A stretch of DNA of 64,000 nt from Undibacterium sp. CCC3.4 (GTDB lineage: Bacteria; Pseudomonadota; Gammaproteobacteria; Burkholderiales; Burkholderiaceae_D): positions 62,001 to 126,000 of the forward strand of contig NZ_CP133779.1 of assembly GCF_034347425.1 (NCBI RefSeq), in the 5' to 3' direction. The notes below the pieces were generated by a model. It did no database searches. It saw only the letters and a program-made list of their open reading frames with translations, and had not been told where the DNA came from. The position numbers were made by a program, and so were the translations under genes. Positions 43,886 through 53,827 of the stretch are shown in pieces; within the stretch, counting starts at the first letter, position 1, and each line of letters starts with the position of its first letter.

Positions 43886-44308
43886 ATGAGTGAAAATAAG
43901 AGAAAAATATTTAGCGGCGCACAAAAAGCCAAGGTGGCAGTTGAGGCGATCAAAGGCGAAAAGACGATCAATCAGATCGCCCAAGAGTTCGGGGTGCATC
44001 CGACGCAGGTCAGCCAGTGGAAGAAAGAATTACTGGAAAATGCAGGCAGTCTGTTTGAAGGTAAACGCGGTCCGAAACCGGCCAGCACACAGAACGACCC
44101 AGACCGTCTCTATGCCAAAATTGGGCAACTGAATATGGAACTCGATTGGCTTAAAAAAAGTCAGGGATCAGCCTGTAACGGTACGATTGCAGTGGGTAGA
44201 GCCGCTCTCTGCCCTTTCAATCGCCACACAATGCCGTCTCGTTTCAGTCACGCGCTCGGTCGTGTACGACAAGAAAAAGCGCTTGCAGGAAGAGATCAAT
44301 CCGTTTGA
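43886..44308 (+). pseudogene. Copy A orfA, shifted by loss of one A
   Basis: The first 89 residues match the HTH orfA of the other copies (MSENKRKIFSGAQKAK, then WLKK). At 44152-44158 the A-run is A7 rather than A8, so after WLKK the frame continues as SQGSACNG and on to 44308, instead of the normal KSGISL-stop. The A8 to A7 change also breaks the minus-one slippage into orfB. This copy probably does not make a normal OrfAB. Confidence 0.85.
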
Positions 44309-45098
44309 TAGTTTGCTGTTGCAATTGCTTGACGAGGAATACACCAGACATCCATTTTACGGCACGCGACGCATGACGCATTACTTGCGAGACTGTGGCC
44401 ATACAGTGAACCGAAAGCGCGTACAGAGGCTGATGCAGCAACTGGGATTGGCAGGTATGGCCCCAGGCCCCAACACCAGTAAAGCGCATCCGCAGAACAA
44501 GATTTACCCGTACTTACTGAGAGGTATCGACGTCACTCGACCAAATATGGTCTGGAGTACAGACATCACATTCATCAAGCTGCCGCGGGGTTTTGTCTAT
44601 CTGGTGGCGATCGTTGACTGGTACAGCCGGAAGGTGCTGTCCTGGCGGTTGTCGAACACGATGGATGCGGGGTTTTGCGTGGACTGCTTGGAAGAAGCCA
44701 TAAAATGGTATGGAACGCCGGAGATTTTTAATACCGATCAGGGTGCGCAGTTTACCAGCCAGGCCTTTACTGGGCTGCTGCTTAGAAACGGCATCAAAAT
44801 CAGTATGGACGGTCGCGGGCGGGCGCTGGATAATATTTTTGTTGAGCGCTTATGGCGCAGTGTGAAATATGAAGAAGTGTATTTGAAAAAGCATGAAAGT
44901 ATGCCGGAATTGGTGATCGGCTTGGCGAACTATTTTATGTTCTACAACGCTGAGCGTAAACATCAATCATTGGGTTATCAAACGCCGGAAACCGTGTATG
45001 GCTCAGGCGTGGGCGGCGGTGCCAAGATCGTAAACAAATTTGGTACTGAACTGCCTGATTCAAAAAAGCTAGAAAAGAAAAGCACGGTAGTGATGTAG
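44187..45098 (+). CDS. Copy A orfB, IS3-family transposase
   Basis: These 303 residues form an IS3-family integrase core: an HTH_21-like segment (RHPFYGTRRMTHYLRDCGHTVNRKRVQRLM), then catalytic D126 in WSTDITF, D184 in FNTDQGAQFTSQ and E220 in IFVERLWRSVK (D-D35-E). It begins at a TTG and is normally made as an OrfAB fusion through a slippery A-run, which is damaged in this copy. Confidence 0.9.
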   Translation: MQWVEPLSALSIATQCRLVSVTRSVVYDKKKRLQEEINPFDSLLLQLLDEEYTRHPFYGTRRMTHYLRDCGHTVNRKRVQRLMQQLGLAGMAPGPNTSKAHPQNKIYPYLLRGIDVTRPNMVWSTDITFIKLPRGFVYLVAIVDWYSRKVLSWRLSNTMDAGFCVDCLEEAIKWYGTPEIFNTDQGAQFTSQAFTGLLLRNGIKISMDGRGRALDNIFVERLWRSVKYEEVYLKKHESMPELVIGLANYFMFYNAERKHQSLGYQTPETVYGSGVGGGAKIVNKFGTELPDSKKLEKKSTVVM

Positions 45099-45191
45099 TG
45101 CGAATAACGGGGCAGCGCCGCGCAGCTGTGGCAGAAACAGGCACTATCTTAAACTCTTTGAATAATTGTCTGGACTTAGGGGGCCACTTTA

Positions 45192-46242
45192 GACCTGAGC
45201 CTTGTTTAATTCTCTCGCGTAAATCATCTGTAATCGTCGACAAATAGAAATAAGCAAATTCATGATTCAGGCTTAAGCACTCAAATCCTACGACACCGTC
45301 ATTTGCATTTGCGTTGATTGTAAGAATTTTTGGCACACCCAACGTAGCACCACTATTCGAAATTAATAGTGTTCCCGCTGAAAATACTCTGCATTGTTCA
45401 CTTCCCAACTTGGTTAGAAATGACTCTGTAGAAGTCAAATACACTTCATCATCTTTGGTAATCTCAGCAACCGTAACCCACGGAGAATAGTCTCCATTAA
45501 AAAGTAACGGATCTCCTGCTGGGCGCGGCGCGCCACCTCGAACGACCATGGAAATATATCCAAATTTACTGACCACCCAATGCGCCGGTACTTCACCTAA
45601 CCACTCCACACCTGAGTCGCGCATGGGGGCGTTGGGGTTGAGGCCTTTGGTGACGGCATGACTAATCACTGCCTGCCGCTTTTCTTTGAGCAGCTTGATC
45701 AGCCCTTGCTGCTTCGCTATCAGGGTATCGATCTTGGCGGTTTCGTGGTCGAGGAAGTTGGCGATTTTTTCTTGTTCGTCTATGGTTGGCATTACGACAC
45801 GCAATGCTTTTATTTGCTCCCCCGTGATCAAGGGTTGAGCACTTCTGCTGGCATATTCGTTAATCCGTGCTGCAACAAGTAGATGAAGAAAATAGCTATC
45901 CTGAAAATTACGCCACGTAGAAAGTTTCAACGCATTATCGGTGATCCAACATGTCTCATCCAAAAAATGTACATTTCCACACAAGGCACCGACTCGCCCG
46001 ATTGCAAATGATTTGCTTACTGTATTGATTAATGATGTATAGCCAAGTGTTCCATTGCCACCGATCACTCGATATTTATTAACATCATCCTCAGCCTTAT
46101 CAAAATCAGTATTTGAAAGTCCATCGCCGCTAGCAATATCGATGAACCATCTTAATGAACAAGTTTTCCAATGCTGCGGAACCAAGCCCAACCACTCAAC
46201 CCCAGAATCCTTATATTCCGCATAAGCCTTATACCGACTCAT
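45192..46242 (-). pseudogene. hsdS: hsdS specificity subunit, 3' end cut by IS copy A
   Basis: About 350 residues of HsdS remain. Two target-recognition domains are visible, each opened by a GVEWLG(x)VPxHW motif, with the central helical spacer (DEQEKIANFLDHETAKIDTLIAKQQGLIKLLKEKRQ). The second domain stops at LRERIKQGSG, where IS copy A begins, and the frame then runs into IS-derived residues to 44935. The second helical spacer is lost. The start overlaps the DUF1016 gene by 4 bases. A target specificity of two half-sites is expected but cannot be read. Confidence 0.9.
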
Positions 46243-47258
46243 AGCCCCTCCTCCTGCGCAATATTCAACAGATAGAACTCATGCAATTTGGCTTGCAACA
46301 TTTTTTTATCGGGCAACTGGGTTTGGTATTCGGCGATCATGGCCGGTGACAGGCTGCGGCTGAGCGCGTACTCGACCACTTCATCATCTTTGCTGGCGCA
46401 CAGCAGCACGCCGATGGCGGGGTTTTCGTGGGCTTTGCGGTGGTCGCGGTCTAGGGCTTCGAGGTAGAAATTGAGCTGCCCTAAATGTGCGGGGCTAAAG
46501 CGATCTACTTTGAGTTCTATCGCCACCAAAGCATTGAGGCCGCGATGAAAAAACAGCAGATCGATGGCGAAATCTTGTTTGCCCACTTGCACGGGATATT
46601 CACTGCCGACAAAACAAAAGTCGCGCCCCAGCTCGATCAAAAATTGTTTGAGCTTGCCGATTAAGCCTTGCTGTAAATTGGCCTCGCTGTGATCTTGTGG
46701 CAGGTTTAAGAAATCGACGATGTAGCTGTCCTTGAAGACATGCATGGCTTCCGGTTGCGTTTCTCTCAACACTGTTGAGAGTTTTACTGGATTTAAGATC
46801 ATGCGCTCAAATAAAGCGGCATTAAATTGCCGTTCCAATTCGCGCTTGCTCCATCTTTCCTGAGTTGCCATGCGCAAGTAAAACTCACGCTCTTCCGGAC
46901 GCTTACTTCGGCCAAGAATGATCAGGTTATGGGTCCACGGCAATTGTCGCACCAGTGGCGCGACAATTTGATCATTTTGATAAGTTTCATAAAACTGACG
47001 CATACGGAACAAATTGGAGCTAGTAAATCCTCTTAAATTCGGCTGTGTCACCGCTAGATGTTGAGCCAATTGCCGAATGACGCCATCGCCCCATTCTGCG
47101 ACTTTAAGCTTATCGCTCATATAAGCGCCGACTTGCCAGTACAACTCAATTAGGGTGGTATTGACGACTTGGTAGGCATGCTGACGTGCTGCCGCGATCA
47201 GGTGGACGACTTCAGAAAAATCGGGTTGATCTGTTTTTATCACGGTCGTTTTACTCAT
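46239..47258 (-). CDS. DUF1016 PDDEXK-type nuclease (YhcG-like)
   Basis: This intact 339-residue protein is of the DUF1016/YhcG family. An N-terminal helical domain ([34 protein letters not shown]) is followed by a C-terminal PD-(D/E)xK nuclease domain, with [22 protein letters not shown] carrying the catalytic Asp, Glu and Lys. Such proteins are often encoded inside type I restriction loci. The gene lies between hsdM and hsdS, overlapping both by 4 bases. It is the only complete gene of the locus, so any remaining nuclease activity would come from it. Confidence 0.88.
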   Translation of the reverse strand: MSKTTVIKTDQPDFSEVVHLIAAARQHAYQVVNTTLIELYWQVGAYMSDKLKVAEWGDGVIRQLAQHLAVTQPNLRGFTSSNLFRMRQFYETYQNDQIVAPLVRQLPWTHNLIILGRSKRPEEREFYLRMATQERWSKRELERQFNAALFERMILNPVKLSTVLRETQPEAMHVFKDSYIVDFLNLPQDHSEANLQQGLIGKLKQFLIELGRDFCFVGSEYPVQVGKQDFAIDLLFFHRGLNALVAIELKVDRFSPAHLGQLNFYLEALDRDHRKAHENPAIGVLLCASKDDEVVEYALSRSLSPAMIAEYQTQLPDKKMLQAKLHEFYLLNIAQEEGL

Positions 47259-49201
47259 GAATGCACCTCTTGCAGCAGCTTCATGATCTCTGCACTGACG
47301 GCATCGAGATCAGCATCAATCTCGGCCAGATCGCGCGGTGGCTGGTATTGGTAGAAATGGCGGTTGAACGGGATCTCGTAACCGACGATGCCGATTTGCT
47401 GGTCTTTTTCATCCTTCTTGCTGGCGTCTATCCAGGCGTCTGGCACATGCGGTTGCACTTCTTTTTTGAAGTAAGCTTCGTTGATGGCGTTGACGGTTTT
47501 GCTTGGGTCTAGCGCGACGTTTTCTGCATCGCGCAGATCGCCATCGGCTTTGTATTCGACGACTTTGCCGGCGTAGTCGCCTTCACCGGCAAACAAGCCA
47601 TAGATGGCGTCGGCCTTGGTTTTGTGGATTTTTTTGATGACTTTTTGCGCTTCTGGGTTCTTCCAACTGACTGCCGCTTCTATGGCTTTTTTGTCTTTGG
47701 CGTCTAGGCTAATACCTTGTTTTTTAGCCGCTAGTGCCAGCGCATCATCAAAGGCGTTCATATCGTCAAACTGGGCGCTGCCTATGGCTGCTTGCAATTG
47801 GCGGGCTTTGCGCAGGATGGCGAGCTGGTTACGCCAGGTGTCGCGGTCTAGCAGGTCTTTGACGTGTTTTTCTTTAAGATCTGCAAAGTGCAGTTTGATG
47901 TAACGGCGTATCGCGTCTTGATGACTGCTGAGGTCGCCATAGTGGGCGCAGGCTTCTGCGTCTGTCCATATTGCGCCATCAGCAGTTGTGGCAAGGCCGG
48001 CGTATTCGGCGTAGGCCCATTGCATCACGGCATTTAAAGCACCGGATTCAAAACGCAGGCTGGCAATGCGCTCGTCGCTAAATTGGTAAGACATGCGCAG
48101 CGGGCGTTCTATGGTGATACGGCGGTAGCCAAATTCGTGGGTTTTAAAAATCTTGGCGGCGAAGGTTTTGGCCGCTTCGGTCTTGGGGTTGGCTGACTGG
48201 CGGCCGCGATTGCTCTTTTGCTCGGCAGGTTTATCCAGTTCACGTGCATCGACCCCTTCAAAATTACCGAAGCATTGGGTGATGATGGCGATGTCGTTCT
48301 CATCCATGACATTGCGCTTACTACCCAAAGATTTACGCATCTTGCCGCACAGGTTGACGCCATTAATCAGTTGCACCAGTCCTTTGCGTGCCTTGGCTTT
48401 TTTATTCGACAGCACCCAGACATAGGTGGAGATGCCGGTGTTGTAGAACATATCGGTAGGCAGCGCGACGATGGCCTCTAACAAATCGGCTTCCAGAATA
48501 TAGCGGCGGATTTCTGATTCACCCGAACCGGCACCGCCAGTGAACAAGGGCGAGCCATTGAGAATAATGCCGATACGCGCCCCGCCGTCTTTGGCGTCAC
48601 GCAGTTTGCTGATCAGGTGCAACAGGAACAGTAAGCTGCCATCTGACACTCTTGGCAAGCCCGCGCCAAAGCGACCATCAAAACCTTTGTGGCTATGTTC
48701 ATCATTGATCTCTTGCTCGATTTTTTTCCAATCGACGCCAAACGGCGGATTCGACAGCATGTAATCAAACTTGTCGGCATAGAGCTGGTCATTCGAGAGC
48801 GTATTGCCGAGCTTGATATTGCCCACCTCTTGGCCCTTGATCAGCATATCGGCTTTACAAATCGCATAGCTTTCCGGATTGAGCTCTTGGCCGTAGGCGC
48901 GCATGACAGCTTCGGGGTTGAGTTCATGCACGTATTCCATACCGGACGACAAGAAGCCGCCGGTACCGGCGGTAGGATCGTAGATGGTGCGGATAATGCC
49001 GGGCTTGGTCAGCGCATCATCGTCTTCCATAAACACCAGCGAAGTGGTCAGGCGCACGATATCGCGTGGGGTGAAGTGTTCACCGGCGGTGTCGTTCGAA
49101 CTTTCAGCAAAGCGACGTATCAGTTCTTCAAACACCAAGCCCATATCGTGATTCGATACGGCCTTAGTGCTGAGATCAATGGTGCGTACTTTTTGTACCA
49201 C
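47255..49201 (-). pseudogene. hsdM: hsdM 3' part (methyltransferase domain)
   Basis: About 640 residues of the type I modification subunit are present. The SAM-binding motif is [10 protein letters not shown], and the catalytic motif is NPPFG in [13 protein letters not shown] (N6-adenine type). A long helical C-terminus follows. The coding frame is split from its first 138 residues by IS copy B, inserted between LLYKV and VQKVRTID. A downstream start at an internal codon could give an N-terminally truncated protein that lacks the HsdM N-terminal helical domain. Confidence 0.92.
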
Positions 49202-49268
49202 TATAGTGGATCCACATATCCGGACAACAGTTTAAACTAGTGTCTGTCGAAAAGAGACGAGGCAGACC

Positions 49269-49562
49269 ATGAGTGAAAATAAGAGAAAAATATTTAGCGG
49301 CGCACAAAAAGCCAAGGTAGCAGTTGAGGCAATCAAAGGCGAAAAGACGATCAATCAGATCGCCCAAGAGTTCGGGGTGCATCCGACGCAGGTTAGCCAG
49401 TGGAAGAAAGAATTACTGGAAAATGCAGGCAGTCTGTTTGAAGGTAAGCGCGGTCCGAAACCGGCCAGCACACAGAACGACCCAGACCGTCTCTATGCCA
49501 AAATTGGGCAACTGAATATGGAACTCGATTGGCTTAAAAAAAAGTCAGGGATCAGCCTGTAA
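49269..49562 (+). CDS. Copy B orfA
   Basis: This 97-residue HTH protein (VEAIKGEKTINQIAQEFGVHPTQVSQWKKELLE) ends in WLKKKSGISL. A run of eight A residues near its end is the expected minus-one frameshift site leading into orfB. Confidence 0.92.
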   Translation: MSENKRKIFSGAQKAKVAVEAIKGEKTINQIAQEFGVHPTQVSQWKKELLENAGSLFEGKRGPKPASTQNDPDRLYAKIGQLNMELDWLKKKSGISL

Positions 49563-49570
49563 CGGAACGA

Positions 49571-50482
49571 TTGCAGTGGGTAGAGCCGCTCTCTGCCCTT
49601 TCAATCGCCACACAATGCCGTCTCGTTTCAGTCACGCGCTCGGTCGTGTACGACAAGAAAAAGCGCTTGCAAGAAGAGATCAATCCGTTTGATAGTTTGC
49701 TGTTGCAATTGCTTGACGAGGAATACACCAGACATCCATTTTACGGCACGCGACGCATGACGCATTACTTGCGAGACTGTGGCCATGCAGTGAACCGCAA
49801 GCGCGTACAGAGGCTGATGCAGCAACTGGGATTGGCAGGTATGGCCCCAGGCCCCAACACCAGTAAAGCGCATCCGCAGAACAAGATTTACCCGTACTTA
49901 CTGAGAGGTATCGATGTCACTCGACCAAATATGGTCTGGAGTACAGACATCACATTCATCAGGCTGCCGCGGGGTTTTGTGTATCTGGTGGCGATCGTTG
50001 ACTGGTATAGCCGGAAGGTGCTGTCTTGGCGGTTGTCGAACACGATGGATGCGGGGTTTTGCGTGGACTGCTTGGAAGAAGCCATAAAATGGTATGGAAC
50101 GCCGGAGATTTTTAATACCGATCAGGGTGCGCAGTTTACCAGCCAGGCCTTTACTGGGCTGCTGCTTAGAAACGGCATCAAAATCAGTATGGACGGTCGC
50201 GGTCGGGCGTTGGATAATATTTTTGTTGAGCGTCTATGGCGCAGTGTGAAATATGAAGAAGTGTATTTGAAAAAGCATGAAAGTATGCCGGAGTTGGTGA
50301 TCGGCTTGGCGAACTATTTTATGTTCTACAACGCTGAACGTAAACATCAATCATTGGGTTATCAAACGCCGGAAACCGTGTATCGATCAGGCGTGGGCGG
50401 CGGTGCCAAGATCGTAAACAAATTTGGTACTGAACTGCCTGATTCAAAAATGATAGAAAAGAAAAGCACGGTAGTGATGTAG
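49571..50482 (+). CDS. Copy B orfB transposase
   Basis: This 303-residue DDE transposase is nearly identical to the other copies, with D126, D184 and E220. The listed start is TTG, but the functional product is expected to be an OrfAB fusion entered by frameshift in the A8 run. Confidence 0.92.
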   Translation: MQWVEPLSALSIATQCRLVSVTRSVVYDKKKRLQEEINPFDSLLLQLLDEEYTRHPFYGTRRMTHYLRDCGHAVNRKRVQRLMQQLGLAGMAPGPNTSKAHPQNKIYPYLLRGIDVTRPNMVWSTDITFIRLPRGFVYLVAIVDWYSRKVLSWRLSNTMDAGFCVDCLEEAIKWYGTPEIFNTDQGAQFTSQAFTGLLLRNGIKISMDGRGRALDNIFVERLWRSVKYEEVYLKKHESMPELVIGLANYFMFYNAERKHQSLGYQTPETVYRSGVGGGAKIVNKFGTELPDSKMIEKKSTVVM

Positions 50483-50578
50483 TGCGAATAACGGGGCAGC
50501 GCCGCGCAGCTGTGGCAGAAACAGGCACTATCTTAAACTCTTTGAATAATTGTCTGGACTTAGGGGGCCACTTTACAC

Positions 50579-50989
50579 CTTGTAGAGCAAATTGGCGTCG
50601 TTTAGCTGGCCGATGAATTCCGCGAAGTTAAAGTATTCAAAAATCTGCCGGGCGTCTTTGGAAAAACTTTGGATATAACTTTCCAGATTGGCCTTGATCC
50701 CGGTTTCACCCAGCTTAGACAAATCCATCTTGGAGGTGTTGAAGAACGACAGCCCTCCTGTCGCACGCAAGATCATTTTCTCTTGCGCCTCTTCCGGCAG
50801 ATTCAGCGCCTGGACCTTTTGCTGCTCAGCCAGCACCGCCTGTTTGCTGGATTCCAGCACGCATTCCAGCCGACGCAATAAGCAAAACGGCAGAATGACG
50901 CGGCCATATTGGCTTTGCCTGAAATCCCCACGCAAAAGATCGGCAATCGCCCACGAATCTGAGGCGAGGTTGTTGGCAATTTGGGTCAT
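50579..50989 (-). pseudogene. hsdM: hsdM 5' part
   Basis: These 137 residues are the HsdM N-terminal helical domain ([35 protein letters not shown]). The frame ends within IS copy B after LLYKV and continues as the 3' part at 49201. An ATG precedes the domain with a purine-rich upstream sequence (AAAAGACATTCC). Together with the 3' part it makes a complete HsdM. Confidence 0.92.
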
Positions 50990-51351
50990 GGAATGTCTTT
51001 TTTAAAGCAAATAAGATGAATAAAGCCTGACAGCGATGGGCTTGCGGCAGGTTGGCTGCATAAGGCGGGCAAACCCGGCATCGCTGTCATTTTATGTTGA
51101 GGATAATATTACCCTAATAGCAATAAAATACCTATAGGGCTTGTGAACGTCGGTAGATTCAGAACGATTTATCTTGTCAAGGCCCAGCACATTCTGCGGA
51201 TATGGCAATCTGCGCGGAAAATTTTTCAATTTTCATCAAAAATCTGACTAGGGTTTGAAACCCTAGTCAGATTTTTGATGAACTTGTTGGAAAAAGACTT
51301 TTTTCTAGTGTTTTTCTTACAGTCACCATCACTCCTTACTATTGCATAGTT
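50990..51351. repeat. Region upstream of hsdM with a 49-bp palindrome
   Basis: Bases 51233-51281 form a perfect inverted repeat of 24-base arms around a single G (core CTAGGGTTTGAAACCCTAG). Related half-copies lie at 12845-12881 and 38870-38905. The rest should contain the hsdM promoter; no gene is seen. Confidence 0.85.
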
Positions 51352-51444
51352 TAAAGTGGCCCCCTAAGTCCAGACAATTATTCAAAGAGTTTAAGATAGT
51401 GCCTGTTTCTGCCACAGCTGCGCGGCGCTGCCCCGTTATTCGCA

Positions 51445-52356
51445 CTACATCACTACCGTGCTTTTCTTTTCTATCATTTTTGAATCAGGCAGTTCAGTAC
51501 CAAATTTGTTTACGATCTTGGCACCGCCGCCCACGCCTGAGCCATACACGGTTTCCGGCGTTTGATAACCCAATGATTGATGTTTACGCTCAGCGTTGTA
51601 GAACATAAAATAGTTCGCCAAGCCGATCACCAATTCCGGCATACTTTCATGCTTTTTCAAATACACTTCTTCATATTTCACACTGCGCCATAAGCGCTCA
51701 ACAAAAATATTATCCAGCGCCCGACCGCGACCGTCCATACTGATTTTGATGCCGTTTCTAAGCAGCAGCCCAGTAAAGGCCTGGCTGGTAAACTGCGCAC
51801 CCTGATCGGTATTAAAAATCTCCGGCGTTCCATACCATTTTATGGCTTCTTCCAAGCAGTCCACGCAAAACCCCGCATCCATCGTGTTCGACAACCGCCA
51901 GGACAGCACCTTCCGGCTGTACCAGTCAACGATCGCCACCAGATAGACAAAACCCCGCGGCAGCCTGATGAATGTGATGTCTGTACTCCAGACCATATTT
52001 GGTCGAGTGACGTCGATACCTCTCAGTAAGTACGGGTAAATCTTGTTCTGCGGATGCGCTTTACTGGTGTTGGGGCCTGGGGCCATACCTGCCAATCCCA
52101 GTTGCTGCATCAGCCTCTGTACGCGCTTTCGGTTCACTGTATGGCCACAGTCTCGCAAGTAATGCGTCATGCGTCGCGTGCCGTAAAATGGATGTCTGGT
52201 GTATTCCTCGTCAAGCAATTGCAACAGCAAACTATCAAACGGATTGATCTCTTCCTGCAAGCGCTTTTTCTTGTCGTACACGACCGAGCGCGTGACTGAA
52301 ACGAGACGGCATTGTGTGGCGATTGAAAGGGCAGAGAGCGGCTCTACCCACTGCAA
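51445..52356 (-). CDS. Copy C orfB transposase
   Basis: This 303-residue DDE transposase is identical in motifs to copy B, on the reverse strand, and entered by frameshift from orfA. Confidence 0.92.
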   Translation of the reverse strand: MQWVEPLSALSIATQCRLVSVTRSVVYDKKKRLQEEINPFDSLLLQLLDEEYTRHPFYGTRRMTHYLRDCGHTVNRKRVQRLMQQLGLAGMAPGPNTSKAHPQNKIYPYLLRGIDVTRPNMVWSTDITFIRLPRGFVYLVAIVDWYSRKVLSWRLSNTMDAGFCVDCLEEAIKWYGTPEIFNTDQGAQFTSQAFTGLLLRNGIKISMDGRGRALDNIFVERLWRSVKYEEVYLKKHESMPELVIGLANYFMFYNAERKHQSLGYQTPETVYGSGVGGGAKIVNKFGTELPDSKMIEKKSTVVM

Positions 52357-52364
52357 TCGTACCG

Positions 52365-52658
52365 TTACAGGCTGATCCCTGACTTTTTTTTAAGCCAATC
52401 GAGTTCCATATTCAGTTGCCCAATTTTGGCATAGAGACGGTCTGGGTCGTTCTGTGTGCTGGCCGGTTTCGGACCGCGTTTACCTTCAAACAGACTGCCT
52501 GCATTTTCCAGTAATTCTTTCTTCCACTGGCTGACCTGCGTCGGATGCACCCCGAACTCTTGGGCGATCTGATTGATCGTCTTTTCGCCTTTGATCGCCT
52601 CAACTGCCACCTTGGCTTTTTGTGCGCCGCTAAATATTTTTCTCTTATTTTCACTCAT
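52365..52658 (-). CDS. Copy C orfA
   Basis: This 97-residue HTH protein is identical in sequence to copy D orfA and very close to copy B. Confidence 0.92.
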   Translation of the reverse strand: MSENKRKIFSGAQKAKVAVEAIKGEKTINQIAQEFGVHPTQVSQWKKELLENAGSLFEGKRGPKPASTQNDPDRLYAKIGQLNMELDWLKKKSGISL

Positions 52659-52728
52659 GGTCTGCCTCGTCTCTTTTCGACAGACACTAGTTTAAACTGT
52701 TGTCCGGATATGTGGATCCACTATAGTT

Positions 52729-53298
52729 TCCTGCAAAATGACGATTTACACAAAATTATTTACACCCTCTATTTTCGTATTTGTCCCATAGATCCCCAGC
52801 ACACTTACTGTTATTGTGGCTCTTATTTTCAGTAGCTATCCGTTATAAAAATATTCGCTCTGAGTCCAACTATTTTGTTCAGAAGAAGCGGACATTGCGG
52901 AATGATTTTTCGAAGGATGTCATTTTTTACAATTGAAGGCCGCTCCAGCCTAATGTACTCAACATCTCACCGAATAGATTGGGAGCAGCATGTTTTCAGG
53001 AGTAGATGGATAACTTTGTGAAAAATTCCAGTAAAAAATAACATCTGAGATTAGGCCATCTCTTGTGAAAGAGTTAAGGAAATAATACGAGGACCATCAG
53101 TAGATTCGTAAAAAAAGTTTACTCCCTCGTTTGAATATTTTGTTCGTAACGCCTTATATCGGGAGACGCAAAAATTTACCCGCACTTCCCTTGATAAATA
53201 ACAGCGACTTAAAAAGAACCATCCTCTACAAGTGGTCGGAAATTAGACTTGGAAATATAAAAAAATCTCACCTTTAGCTTGAACTTTTTTCAGGTGAT
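52729..53298. other. Low-GC gene-free leader of the radical SAM cassette
   Basis: These 570 bases between IS copy C and the first cassette gene are clearly more AT-rich than the rest of the window. No convincing ORF is present. It probably holds the cassette promoter and possible decayed sequence. Confidence 0.5.
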
Positions 53299-53649
53299 AT
53301 GGAAAGCGTGTGCGCACAATTCAAGACGGAATTTCTGCTAAATATGCCGGTGAAAAATCTCTTTATAGTCGTGTCTCTTGCACTCCTTTTTGGTTGCAAA
53401 GGAAACTCGTTATCGGCAGACGAATATTTGACCGTAACTATTAATGACAAGGATATGGTTTTCAAAAAGACGAAAAGCCTTATTTCCGAGCAGATTGTGC
53501 TTCTACCGCATACGGAAACAAAGTATTACCAAGAGGAGGTAAGTCGCATTATTCAACAAATTAAAACGATGCAATGCCAATTGCCATATGCCAATAATTT
53601 TTTTGGTTTTGTTAAAAGAAAAAATTTTTTTAACATCGATAAAAAATAA
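53299..53649 (+). CDS. Small lipoprotein, possibly frameshifted
   Basis: This 116-residue protein has a lipoprotein signal (VKNLFIVVSLALLFGC, Cys at residue 32, or residue 17 if Met16 is the start). No family is recognised. After VKRKNFFNIDKK the frame stops. A shifted frame directly continues with a protein-like sequence (RKSEIYWLQYDDQNLHHYPLYFHISSC) to 53806, near an A6T7 run at about 53622-53634. This suggests a frameshift in a gene of about 165 residues. It is the first gene of the low-GC cassette, 180 bases before the radical SAM gene. Confidence 0.55.
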   Translation: MESVCAQFKTEFLLNMPVKNLFIVVSLALLFGCKGNSLSADEYLTVTINDKDMVFKKTKSLISEQIVLLPHTETKYYQEEVSRIIQQIKTMQCQLPYANNFFGFVKRKNFFNIDKK

Positions 53650-53827
53650 CAGAAAATCTGAAATTTATTGGCTGCAATATGATGACCAGAACTTGCATCA
53701 CTATCCGCTTTATTTCCACATCTCCAGTTGTACCGTAATGGAATTCGGAGAACTCGTATTTCCAGCAAATCTTATTATTTTATGTAAAGAAACAGTGACA
53801 AACTAAAAATGTTCAAGGAAAAATATA

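Larger units (their letters stand above)
43819..45191 (+). mobile_element. IS3-family element, copy A
   Basis: This 1373-bp element has imperfect terminal inverted repeats (TATAGTGGATCC at the left, GGCCACTTTA at the right). The flanking triplets differ (GTG left, GAC right), so there is no target duplication. It separates the hsdS end from the middle of hsdR, with the hsdR N-terminus missing. Both facts point to deletion between two copies. The orfA slippery run has A7 instead of A8. Confidence 0.9.
49202..50575 (+). mobile_element. IS3-family element, copy B, inside hsdM
   Basis: This 1374-bp element is flanked by a 3-bp target duplication CAC (49199-49201 and 50576-50578), as is usual for the IS3 family. 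Removing it with one duplicate restores hsdM exactly (AAG GTG GTA CAA). It carries an intact A8 slippery run and full orfA and orfB. Confidence 0.95.
51352..52725 (-). mobile_element. IS3-family element, copy C
   Basis: This 1374-bp element, in reverse orientation, is flanked by the 3-bp duplication GTT (51349-51351 and 52726-52728). It retains the A8 slippery run, orfA and orfB, and is nearly identical to copies A, B and D. It lies between the palindrome region and the low-GC cassette. Confidence 0.95.

Noticed and set aside
42080..43999. Reading of hsdR as starting inside IS copy A
   Set aside because: The first 60 residues of the long frame are antisense IS sequence; native hsdR begins only at 43818.
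50573..50989. Reading hsdM 5' fragment as a complete small gene
   Set aside because: It is exactly continuous with the 3' part across IS copy B with a target duplication.
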